Notes: generated by a model from the letters alone, not told the origin. A stretch of DNA of 13,766 nucleotides from an uncultured Anaerotruncus sp. (GCF_902490045.1 NZ_CABUCJ010000065.1:1-13766), one strand, 5' to 3'; positions 7,361-13,538 are shown, counted from the first letter of the stretch. Numbers and translations are program-made.

Positions 7361-8340
7361 AGCGCGTCGGATGGAAGACCCTGCTGCTCCCCGGGGCGCT
7401 GGCCGCCCTTTTCGGCGCGGCCGCCGGCCTGCTGTCCGGGCGCTGGGCGGAGTTCCACCCGGCCTGGACCTTCCTGGCGGGCGCCCTGCTCTCCGGATGC
7501 GTCCTGCTGGCGGTTTTTTTGGCGGGCGTCTGCCGCCCGCTCGTCCGCCTGGGCGAGGCGGTCCGCCGCGTCCTGGAGGGCGACCTGTCCGCGCGGGCGC
7601 GGGTCCCCGGCTTCCCCGCGGGCGCGCAGCTCCGCGAGCTGACCCGCGATTTCAACGAGGTCGCCCGCAGGCTGGAGGAGGACGCCTCCCGCGAATGGGA
7701 CGTGCTGCCGGTGTTCTTCCACGAGCTCAAGGCGCCGCTGGCGACGATCGGCGGCTACGCCCAGCTGCTCGAAAAAAACCTCCACCCCGAGCAGAACCGG
7801 GAATTCGCCCAGATTATCCGCAGCGAGGTCGAGGAGATGGCAGGCCTGGCCGACAGCCTGCTGCTACTCTCCCGCCTGGACGCCGGGCGCCCGGAGCAGC
7901 CCCCGGAGACGGTCGACGTCGCCGAGCAGGTGCGCCGTGCGTTCACCGCGCGCGAGCCCCTCTGGCGGGAAAAAGAGCTTACGCTCGCCCTTTCGCTCGG
8001 AGACGCGAAGGCGCGGGGCTACGGCCCGCTGCTCGCGCACGTGTGGGGCAACCTCGTGGACAACGCGGTCAAGTATTCCCCCGCAGGCGGGACGATCGAA
8101 GCGTCGCTGTGCGCGCGGGAAGGCCGCGTGCGCTTCGTCATCCGCAACGGGGGCGCGCCCATTCTGCCCGCCGACCTGCCCCGCGTTTTCGAGCCCTTTT
8201 ACCGCGCGGGCAACGGCGGCGGGGAGTCCGGACACGGGGTCGGGCTGGCGCTGGCACGCCGCATCGTGGCGCTGCACGGGGGCGAGATCACCGTGGAAAG
8301 CGGCGAAACGGAGGGCACCGCCTTCACCGTGACGCTGTGA
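7357..8340 (+). CDS. Membrane sensor histidine kinase of the two-component system
   Basis: This 327-residue protein has two predicted membrane helices near the N-terminus (about 8-26 and 38-58) with only a very short outside loop, so it may sense within the membrane or a partner protein rather than through a large external domain. A HAMP-like linker (about 59-112) leads to the dimerisation domain with H-box FFHELKAPL (phosphorylated His122), then an ATPase domain with N-box NLVDNAVKY (232-240), F-box FEPFYRA and G2 box GHGVGLALA (292-300). The G1 region is the variant RNGGAPI instead of DxGxG, a form seen in a subset of these kinases. The ATG overlaps the stop of the regulator (ATGA), so its translation is probably coupled to the regulator; the amber codon upstream may therefore lower kinase synthesis too. 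No terminator is obvious after the stop. Confidence 0.94.
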   Translation: MKRVGWKTLLLPGALAALFGAAAGLLSGRWAEFHPAWTFLAGALLSGCVLLAVFLAGVCRPLVRLGEAVRRVLEGDLSARARVPGFPAGAQLRELTRDFNEVARRLEEDASREWDVLPVFFHELKAPLATIGGYAQLLEKNLHPEQNREFAQIIRSEVEEMAGLADSLLLLSRLDAGRPEQPPETVDVAEQVRRAFTAREPLWREKELTLALSLGDAKARGYGPLLAHVWGNLVDNAVKYSPAGGTIEASLCAREGRVRFVIRNGGAPILPADLPRVFEPFYRAGNGGGESGHGVGLALARRIVALHGGEITVESGETEGTAFTVTL

Positions 8341-8428
8341 GGAATTTTCTCCACAAAGTTGATACAAATTTATCACACAATCTCCATAATTCCATCACCG
8401 TTTGTGCATATTTATTGTTATTTTCTGT

Positions 8429-8459
8429 ACCAAACGCCAAAATTTTAGGCCCGTTTGGT
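8429..8459. promoter_or_regulatory. Candidate operator dyad upstream of the surface-protein promoter
   Basis: ACCAAACG (8429-8436) and CGTTTGGT (8452-8459) are perfect inverted copies separated by 15 nt, in the AT-rich 268-bp gap after the kinase. The absence of a T-run on either side argues against a terminator. A shorter TGATA/TATCA dyad occurs at 8360-8375. Confidence 0.4.
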
Positions 8460-8464
8460 GCAAT

Positions 8465-8495
8465 TTACAAAAATAGTTACAAAACGGTTACAAAG
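8465..8495 (+). promoter_or_regulatory. Three tandem TTACAAA repeats, probable response-regulator site
   Basis: TTACAAA occurs at 8465, 8477 and 8488, spaced 12 and 11 bp, so all copies lie on one face of the helix. The last ends about 5 bp before the -35 of the surface-protein promoter. Tandem direct repeats with ~11-bp spacing next to a -35 are typical of OmpR/PhoB-family sites (for example TTAACA-type PhoP boxes of Bacillus). Both such regulators in this window are candidates; which one binds is not shown. Confidence 0.55.
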
Positions 8496-8499
8496 CCAA

Positions 8500-8529
8500 T
8501 TGATTCCTTCTCACGGCACAGGCTATAAT
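8500..8529 (+). promoter_or_regulatory. Promoter of the first surface-protein gene
   Basis: TTGATT (8500-8505), an 18-nt spacer and a perfect TATAAT (8524-8529). Transcription would start near 8536 and give a ~73-nt leader ending in the strong site AGGAGG (8593-8598). Confidence 0.78.
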
Positions 8530-8608
8530 TTGACTGTCAGGTAAGGCTGGAGAGGCGACCCTGAAAAAACAAAATCAAAAGATCACGAATTTAGGAGGAG
8601 ATTTACCG

Positions 8609-9682
8609 ATGAAAAAGTTACTGGCGGTCGTTCTGGCTGCTGCGATCGTGCTTTCCCTCGGTGTGGTTTCTTTCGCTGCTTCCAATGATGCGAAGCCGAA
8701 GGCGACCGTTACCACTTATATCAAGGCGACTGATACCGAGACCACTACGACCGTTCCGATTGTCGCTGACTACGATACCGCGAACGAGGTTACCGATCTC
8801 GTAAAGCCCGGCTCGACCGTCTATGTCAAGGTCAGCAATGGCCTCGAGGACAAGGACAACTTCAAAGTGAAGTTTGACAAGGGCGACGACAATCCGAAGA
8901 TGATCAAGAAGATCTCCATTGCTGAGAAGTCCATTCTTGGTGATCCGCGTAACACCGTCATCAAAGTCGAACTGAACGACAACACGACTGATTCCGAGTA
9001 CAAGGTTTCTCCGTCCGTCACCTTCACCGCGAAGGATAAAGACGTTCCTTCCGGCGCTGATAAGTTCCAGGCCGGCGACAAGATCACTGTCGAGCTCAAG
9101 TTCTGGATCGGCAACGTTGGAGAAGGCGCGGATCAGGATTACATGGCCGGCGATGACGGCGTGGTCCTGAAGCCCACCAAGAACGAAGACAACGAGATCA
9201 ACTGGGAAGATGAGAACAACACCATCGCGACCCTGAAATTTGTTGGCGACGACGACGGCAAGTACTTCTATCCGAAGCTCTCCACCAAGTGGGAAGATGC
9301 GGACTATGCGGAGTATTTCGCTGACCAGGACGCGTTCATCTTCAACTTCACCGGCGCTAACGGCGGCAACACCAAAATTGCTTCCACCAGCCGTGCGACC
9401 CTCGAGCTCTACAACCCGTACTATGATTCCGACGAGGACGATCTGAGGGTTGAGCCGGAGAACGTCGTGATCTACATGGTCGGTGATGACGGTTCCATCA
9501 ACGATGTTACCGCTTCCTTCAAGGCTATTGAGACTGACGATGGCGACTATGTCTTCCAGACCAAGACCCGTGAGCTTGGCGTCTACATCATCGCTGAGAA
9601 AGCCTACGCCACCGACGCCGGTGATGTCGAGGCTCCTGCCGAGGACGGCAAAGCGATTCCGGACACCGGCATCTGGGCCTAA
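8609..9682 (+). CDS. Secreted acidic protein, paralogue A, ending at IPDTG without membrane anchor
   Basis: I do not recognise a named family. The 357-residue protein starts with a signal peptide (MKK, hydrophobic 4-21, likely cleavage after SFA near 23). The mature part is rich in Asp, Glu, Lys and Thr, has no cysteine, and looks beta-rich. Its C-terminal third contains an acidic run (SDEDD) and the segment TRELGVYIIAEK. It ends IPDTGIWA: a sorting-signal-like IPDTG is followed by only three residues, with no hydrophobic segment or basic tail. It is homologous to the next gene along its length (signal peptide, RATLELYNPYYDSDEDD region, TRxLGxYII motif). Codon choice is plainer and less GC3-extreme than in neighbouring genes, which together with the strong promoter and AGGAGG suggests high expression. 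A soluble secreted or non-covalently bound surface protein is the best guess. Confidence 0.88.
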   Translation: MKKLLAVVLAAAIVLSLGVVSFAASNDAKPKATVTTYIKATDTETTTTVPIVADYDTANEVTDLVKPGSTVYVKVSNGLEDKDNFKVKFDKGDDNPKMIKKISIAEKSILGDPRNTVIKVELNDNTTDSEYKVSPSVTFTAKDKDVPSGADKFQAGDKITVELKFWIGNVGEGADQDYMAGDDGVVLKPTKNEDNEINWEDENNTIATLKFVGDDDGKYFYPKLSTKWEDADYAEYFADQDAFIFNFTGANGGNTKIASTSRATLELYNPYYDSDEDDLRVEPENVVIYMVGDDGSINDVTASFKAIETDDGDYVFQTKTRELGVYIIAEKAYATDAGDVEAPAEDGKAIPDTGIWA

Positions 9683-9702
9683 TTTTTAGAACCTAGCCAA
9701 TT

Positions 9703-9736
9703 GAACGAACGGGTGACTCTCCACACCCGTTCGTTC
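9703..9736 (+). other. Strong hairpin without T-run between the two surface-protein genes
   Basis: GAACGAACGGGTG (9703-9715) pairs perfectly with CACCCGTTCGTTC (9724-9736) across an 8-nt loop. No T-run follows, so it is not a standard intrinsic terminator. It could protect the upstream mRNA 3' end after processing, act as a partial terminator, or be a DNA-binding dyad. No clear promoter is visible between it and the second gene. Confidence 0.7.
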
Positions 9737-9826
9737 CTCCATTTGAAGGCTTTAAGAGCGTTGGAGGACGCCCTTTGGCGATAGAGAGAAAACTGATCAA
9801 AACTATTCTAAGGAGGAAATTTACCA

Positions 9827-11014
9827 ATGAAAAAGATTCTTGCATTGGTGCTGGCGCTTGCGACCGTGTTGAGCCTTTCGGCGGTTGCATTCGCTGATAG
9901 CAAAGTTTATCCGACGACTGCGCTTAACGATGACGGTGAAAAGTATGACAATGTTGTCACCATCGGTGGTGGTAAGATCGTCAGTGATGCGATTGCCCCT
10001 GATACGACTTTTTATGTCCCGGTCGGCGGCAATGAAGAGGACACCATCACGCTTGATGATGGCAAACAGGTCCAAATCAAGTACTTGGTTGACAAAGACT
10101 TCTTTAAGTTCTCCCCTGACAAGGATACCAACGGGAAGCTTGTTAAGAGCATCACCTTGGTGACCGATAAGGGCTTCGATGGATTTTATCGCAACGCTTA
10201 CATCAAATTTGTGCTGGCGGACATCACCGATACCGATGAGCACAAGACCGATGGCACCATCGAGTTCAAAGCGAAAAAGACTGCTGCTGATGACAAAGAT
10301 GTCAAAGACAAAACTAAGAACACCTATGAAAAGGATAGCAAGCTGGTTTGGGACTACAAACTGTGGGTCACCAATGAGGCTGTTGGCAACGACGATAACC
10401 CGGACGTTGGCGACCGCGTCTACATGGATCCCGATAAGAACGAAACCAACACCCTGGTCTGGGGCGACGACCGCGCGGCCCTCAAGTTCGATTCCGACGA
10501 CGACGCGCGCAAGTTCTATGCGCGTCTGTCCACCTCGAACATGAGCGACATCTATGCCGAGTACGGCGATCCCGCCGACGCCGACCTGTGGTTCTATGAC
10601 TTTGTTGGCCATCCGACCGTTCCCGCGACCTCCAAGGCGACCCTGACCCTCGGCATTCCGTGGGATGATGACGACGACTACACCCCCGATCCGGAAAACT
10701 GCTTCATCTATGAAGTGGATGCCGACGGCTATCTGGTCGACGTCACCTCCAAGTTCTCCTACTCCGAGGACGACGAGGAGATTCCGGGCTGGTCCATCCG
10801 CACCCGTCAGCTGGGCACCTACATCGTCTCCGACACCGAGCTCGATGTGACCGTTGACGAGCCGGAGACCTCCGAGCCCGCCGATGTTGAGACCCCGAAC
10901 TCCGGCAAAGACATCCCGAACACCGGTTCCAGCGACATGGTCAACGTGGCTCTCGTAGCCGCCGTTGTTTCCCTGGCTGCTGCTGGCGCTGTTGCGTTCC
11001 GCAAAGTGAAATAA
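9827..11014 (+). CDS. Surface protein, paralogue B, with IPNTG cell-wall sorting signal
   Basis: This 395-residue protein has a signal peptide (MKKILALVLALATVLSLSA, likely cleavage after AFA near 23), an acidic Asp-rich mature region, and a complete C-terminal sorting signal: IPNTG (363-367), a hydrophobic segment (about 374-391) and the tail RKVK. Sortase-type transpeptidases cut such signals between Thr and Gly and join the protein to the wall; the Ile variant is common in Clostridia. No sortase is in this window. It is a paralogue of the preceding gene: near-identical upstream site (AGGAGG then ATTTACC before ATGAAAAAG), similar signal peptide, and shared C-terminal motif TRQLGTYIVSD after an acidic run (DDDDD). 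ATG 9827 follows AAGGAGG (about 9811-9817). It is likely co-transcribed with paralogue A. Its role (adhesion, coat, ion binding) is unknown. Confidence 0.9.
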   Translation: MKKILALVLALATVLSLSAVAFADSKVYPTTALNDDGEKYDNVVTIGGGKIVSDAIAPDTTFYVPVGGNEEDTITLDDGKQVQIKYLVDKDFFKFSPDKDTNGKLVKSITLVTDKGFDGFYRNAYIKFVLADITDTDEHKTDGTIEFKAKKTAADDKDVKDKTKNTYEKDSKLVWDYKLWVTNEAVGNDDNPDVGDRVYMDPDKNETNTLVWGDDRAALKFDSDDDARKFYARLSTSNMSDIYAEYGDPADADLWFYDFVGHPTVPATSKATLTLGIPWDDDDDYTPDPENCFIYEVDADGYLVDVTSKFSYSEDDEEIPGWSIRTRQLGTYIVSDTELDVTVDEPETSEPADVETPNSGKDIPNTGSSDMVNVALVAAVVSLAAAGAVAFRKVK

Positions 11015-11050
11015 TCTGATCTCTCAGGTTCTTCACGCCAAAGCAAACTG

Positions 11051-11087
11051 AAAACCCCGCGGCTGCCTCCACAGCCGCGGGGGTTTT
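11051..11087. terminator. Bidirectional terminator between convergent genes
   Basis: CCCCGCGGCTG (11055-11065) pairs with CAGCCGCGGGG (11072-11082), flanked by AAAA on the left and TTTT on the right, so it can end the surface-protein transcript and the opposing regulator gene. One unpaired G (11083) lies at its base. It is the only terminator seen after either gene. Confidence 0.9.
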
Positions 11088-11109
11088 GCTTTACTTTTCC
11101 GCCGGGTCT

Positions 11110-11826
11110 TTACGCGGGGCGCTCCTGCGAGGCGCTCCAGAGGAACTTGTAGCCCACGCCCCGCACCGTGATGATATGCTTGCCGAACCACCCGAGCTTG
11201 GCGCGCAGGGACTTGATGTGGCTGTCCACCGTGCGCTCGTCTCCCGCGTAGCCGGAATCCCACGCGCGGTTTAAAATCTGCATGCGGGAGAGCGCCAGGT
11301 TGGGGTTGCGCGCCAGGTAGTAGAGCAGGTCGAACTCCCGCGGCGAAAGGGCCACCGCCTTGCCGTCGAGCTCGACGACGTGTTCCGCGAGGCTCAGGCG
11401 CAGGCCGTCGAAGCGCAGCTCCTTGGGCGGCAGCGCGTGCACCCGCTTGAGCAGCGCCTTGACGTGCGCGATGATGAGCGGGTCGCCCGCCGGACGGCGC
11501 AGGCAGTCGTCCGCGCCGTTCTCGAGCATTTCCAGCTCGGCGTGCTCGTCGCTCCCCTCGACCACCACGAGCACGGGCAGGTCGGTGGACGCCCGCAGAA
11601 GCTTGAGCTGCGCGACGCGGTCCCCCCGGTAGCCGGTGGTGTCGAACACCAGCAGGCTGATCTTCTGGGCCTCCAGCTGGGCCAGCGCCTGCGCCACGCC
11701 CGAGGCCGTGGCCACCTGCCAGCCCTCGTCAAAGATGCGCTGGGTCAGGCGGACCCGGTACTGCCGGAGGGTTTCGGTATAGCGCGGGTTCCCTTCGTCC
11801 ATGACCAGTAAAATCGTCGGTATCAT
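11110..11826 (-). CDS. Orphan OmpR-type winged-helix regulator with degenerate receiver
   Basis: At 238 residues it has the length and C-terminal domain of OmpR/PhoB regulators: LSPREFDLLYYLARNP, then RTVDSHIKSLRAKLG and ITVRGVGYKFLW (about 155-230), all intact. The receiver-like N-terminus keeps a candidate phosphorylated Asp62 (LLVFDTT), but the acidic pocket after strand 1 reads VMDEGNP instead of DDD, the strand-4 Thr is Val89, and the conserved Lys is Arg111 (LRRP). About 10 extra residues follow strand 1. It is therefore probably not switched by ordinary phosphorylation. No kinase is adjacent. ATG 11826 was chosen because GGAGGGAGG lies 5 nt upstream; an upstream ATG nine codons earlier lacks such a site. 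It faces the surface-protein genes across a shared terminator and is a candidate regulator of them (inference). Confidence 0.92.
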   Translation of the reverse strand: MIPTILLVMDEGNPRYTETLRQYRVRLTQRIFDEGWQVATASGVAQALAQLEAQKISLLVFDTTGYRGDRVAQLKLLRASTDLPVLVVVEGSDEHAELEMLENGADDCLRRPAGDPLIIAHVKALLKRVHALPPKELRFDGLRLSLAEHVVELDGKAVALSPREFDLLYYLARNPNLALSRMQILNRAWDSGYAGDERTVDSHIKSLRAKLGWFGKHIITVRGVGYKFLWSASQERPA

Positions 11827-11879
11827 ATGGGCCTCCCTCCACGAAAAAAACAAAAATTCCCGACTGAATTTCCATCAAT

Positions 11880-11931
11880 CCATTACATAAGCTGCACAGA
11901 GCGCCTGTATAATAAAAACAGCCTGTAATGG
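11880..11931. repeat. Inverted and direct repeats in the divergent regulator/small-RNA region
   Basis: CCATTACA (11880-11887) and TGTAATGG (11924-11931) are exact inverted copies, 36 nt apart. Inside them GCCTGTA occurs twice as a direct repeat (11903-11909, 11921-11927). They flank the plus-strand TATAAT (11908-11913). Such an arrangement would suit autoregulation by the adjacent DNA-binding protein, which is inference. Confidence 0.45.
11884..11908 (-). promoter_or_regulatory. Weak candidate promoter of the orphan regulator
   Basis: On the minus strand TTATAC lies 17 nt before TATGTA, within about 11886-11914, giving a transcript start about 50 nt before the regulator's ATG. Both hexamers are imperfect. 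It overlaps the opposing TATAAT of the small transcription unit. Confidence 0.3.
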
Positions 11932-12060
11932 GACGGAGTGCCAGCCTGTCCCCCTATGGGCCTCCTCCGGGACGCCCCGTACCTTGGGGTTTCCGGAAAA
12001 TCAGTTTTAACAGCAAAGACTCTCCAACAAAAACGCCGCCTGTGAAGGCGGCGTTTTGTC
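11920..12060 (+). ncRNA. Candidate small RNA transcription unit, unidentified
   Basis: A perfect TATAAT at 11908-11913 (weak -35) is followed by ~140 nt without a plausible protein and then by an intrinsic terminator. The predicted RNA has a GGGAC...GTCCC hairpin (about 11930-11952), a TCCGG...CCGGA hairpin with inner CCCC/GGGG (about 11966-11998), an unpaired A-rich linker, and the terminator stem. I do not recognise it as 6S, SRP, tmRNA, RNase P or a known riboswitch, and no plus-strand gene follows that it could lead. Expression is not shown. Confidence 0.3.
12029..12060. terminator. Intrinsic terminator ending the candidate small RNA
   Basis: AAAACGCCGCC (12030-12040) pairs perfectly with GGCGGCGTTTT (12047-12057) across a 6-nt loop. 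T-runs on both strands make it potentially bidirectional. It lies about 200 nt upstream of the minus-strand regulator gene and is a second stop after the nitroreductase. Confidence 0.85.
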
Positions 12061-12157
12061 TTCGCCGCGGAAATATTTTCCTTAGCGTTATTTTATCATT
12101 TGGAGTTCAACCCTCTGTTTGCTGGGGGAGCGAAAATGTGAATTTTCCGTGAATGAA

Positions 12158-12199
12158 AACGGGTATCGCGCGGCGGCGCCGCGCGATACCCGTTCTTTT
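12158..12199. terminator. Long-stem terminator after the nitroreductase gene
   Basis: A perfect 17-bp stem, left arm 12158-12174 (AACGGGTATCGCGCGGC) and right arm 12178-12194, has a 3-nt loop. On the minus strand it is followed by TTTTC, ending the nitroreductase transcript 12 nt after its stop; the plus strand has CTTTTT. Confidence 0.88.
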
Positions 12200-12210
12200 T
12201 GAAGCCTCGC

Positions 12211-12732
12211 CTATTTCCCGTAGCCGTTGAACCACGCGCGCTCCCCGAAGGGCAGCTTCTTTGCGGCGGGGACCTCCCCGGCGGGAATCCCCACGGGCAG
12301 GTAGACCGCGACGGTCATGTCGTCCGGCACGCCGAGCAGCCTCCCCATCTCGCGGCCGGGGCCGCCGCGGATCTGTCCCTCGATCCACACCGAGGCGTAT
12401 CCCTTCGCGGCGATCGCCAGCAGGATGTTTTCAGCCGCCGCCGAATAGTCGTGGATGTGGTAGGACACTCCGCTCGGCGAGGGCGTCTCCCTGGTGACGA
12501 GCAGGATCGCGGCGGGCGCGGTCAGCGCCCAGCTCTTCCCGTAGATTTCCGCGAGCTTTCTGGCCAGCGCGGGATCGTCGACGCCGATCAGCCGCGTCGT
12601 TTGCAGGTTGCAGCCCGACGGGGCGAGAAGTCCCGCCTCCAGCAGCTCCCGCAGCGCCTCCCGCGGGATGGGCGTGGGCTCGAACGGCCCCCGGTAGCTC
12701 CTGCGGGCCCGGATCGCTTCCATCAGTTCCAT
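12211..12732 (-). CDS. FMN-dependent nitroreductase-family protein
   Basis: This 173-residue cytosolic flavoprotein has the family marks: RRSYR near the start (10-14, binds FMN phosphate), APSGCNLQ (37-44), a mid-protein HDYSAAAENILLAIAAKGYAS stretch typical of these enzymes (about 93-113), and a C-terminal GIPAGE...KKLPFGE. It would use NAD(P)H to reduce quinones, nitro compounds or flavin; the real substrate is unknown. ATG 12732 was chosen because AGGAGG (about 12740-12745) sits 7 nt upstream; the much longer open frame running back to 13335 overlaps the upstream gene and is not credible. It lies 59 nt after the DUF5662-like gene on the same strand with only a small hairpin (12756-12770) between, so they are probably one operon. 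Confidence 0.93.
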   Translation of the reverse strand: MELMEAIRARRSYRGPFEPTPIPREALRELLEAGLLAPSGCNLQTTRLIGVDDPALARKLAEIYGKSWALTAPAAILLVTRETPSPSGVSYHIHDYSAAAENILLAIAAKGYASVWIEGQIRGGPGREMGRLLGVPDDMTVAVYLPVGIPAGEVPAAKKLPFGERAWFNGYGK

Positions 12733-12791
12733 TTCCTTGCCTCCTTCTCTTCCGTGGGGCGGTTCGCCCCTTCCAATCGTATGTGCGCCCG

Positions 12792-13325
12792 CTACCGGCG
12801 CCCCAGAATCTCCCGGCGGATGTAAGCGAAGGTGCGGTCCTCCCCCTCCTCCGCGAGCATCCCGAGCAGGCGCTCGAGCAGCGCGCGGGTGCCGGGGTGA
12901 ATCAGGTAGTGGTCCCGGCTGGCCAGATAGTAATCCAGCGGGTCGCCGTCCCGGTACGCCTTCCCCCGGTAGGTCTTGCTGGCCGCGACCCGGTCGCAGA
13001 ACATCTCCGCCACATAGTGGACCGGCATTTCCATGCCCGCCATCCGGTGGCCGGCCGCGGGGTCGTAGTCGATCCAGTATTCGAGGTGGTGCTTGTTGCG
13101 GCCCTTGTGGTGCAGCCACGCCGCGCTGTAGCCGCTTTCCATCCGCTCGATCTCGTTGGGGCTGCGGTCCCCCTGGTAGTATTTCGCCCCGGCGGAAAAC
13201 TCCACCGGCGAATACTTGGAGAGGTCGTGCAGCAGCCCCTGCCGGTAAAGTCCCACCCGGAAGCAGTGCTTCATCACAAGGAGCTTGTGGCGGTTGATCG
13301 TGCGCAGATGGGAAAGCCATTTCAT
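12792..13325 (-). CDS. DUF5662-family protein (HD-like histidine motifs)
   Basis: The 177-residue product matches, from memory, DUF5662, a family with no assigned reaction that is frequent in Clostridia. The conserved N-terminus TINRHKLLVMKHCF...GLYRQGLLHDLSKYSP carries an HD pair (33-34), followed by WLHHKGRNKHHLEYW (70-84). The pattern His / His-Asp / His-His is like HD-type metal-dependent phosphohydrolases; that link is inference. There is no signal peptide or membrane segment. ATG 13325 fits the usual family start, though only G-rich sequence lies upstream rather than a clear AGGAGG. In the same frame the open reading continues upstream to 13586 through low-complexity Arg/Ala/Pro sequence that crosses the promoter, so it was not accepted. 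The nitroreductase follows. Confidence 0.88.
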   Translation of the reverse strand: MKWLSHLRTINRHKLLVMKHCFRVGLYRQGLLHDLSKYSPVEFSAGAKYYQGDRSPNEIERMESGYSAAWLHHKGRNKHHLEYWIDYDPAAGHRMAGMEMPVHYVAEMFCDRVAASKTYRGKAYRDGDPLDYYLASRDHYLIHPGTRALLERLLGMLAEEGEDRTFAYIRREILGRR

Positions 13326-13372
13326 CCGCCCGCACCCCCGTTCCCGGAAAACTCCCACCAGACGGAGCCCAT
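13322..13372 (-). CDS. Possible 16-codon upstream peptide overlapping the DUF5662 start
   Basis: In the leader an ATG (13372-13370) opens a 16-residue frame, MGSVWWEFSGNGGAGG, whose TGA overlaps the DUF5662 ATG as ATGA. GGAG lies only 3 nt before its ATG. Overlap of stop and start could couple translation and would help explain the weak ribosome-binding site of the main gene. Short open frames are common by chance in GC-rich DNA. Confidence 0.2.
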   Translation of the reverse strand: MGSVWWEFSGNGGAGG

Positions 13373-13509
13373 CTGCTCCGCGCGCAGCGGAAAAAGCAAA
13401 CGCCGACCGGTCACCAGCCGCAAGGCGCACCGCTTCCTTTCCCGATTCGTTTCCCGGCCTCGTCCGTGGCGGCAGGGCCGCGGGCGGGCGACACCGGGGA
13501 TTTGCGCTT

Positions 13510-13538
13510 ATTATAGCACAAACCGGGGCGGCGGGCAA
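13510..13538 (-). promoter_or_regulatory. Promoter of the DUF5662-nitroreductase operon
   Basis: On the minus strand TTGCCC (13538-13533), a 17-nt spacer and a perfect TATAAT (13515-13510) preceded by TG-C form a good extended -10 promoter. Transcription would start near 13503, leaving a GC-rich leader of about 177 nt before ATG 13325. The -35 is inside the hairpin at 13521-13555. Confidence 0.7.

Noticed and set aside
9703..9736. Intrinsic terminator after surface paralogue A
   Set aside because: The stem is perfect but no T-run follows, so it was recorded as a hairpin of unknown role.
11920..12060. Identification of the candidate RNA as 6S, SRP RNA or a riboswitch
   Set aside because: I see no closing stem around a central bubble for 6S, no GGAAG-type SRP loop, and no plus-strand gene downstream for a riboswitch.
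12211..13335. A continuous 374-codon minus-strand frame suggesting a fused nitroreductase
   Set aside because: The upstream part is out of frame with the DUF5662-like gene it overlaps and is low complexity; AGGAGG 7 nt before ATG 12732 marks the true start.
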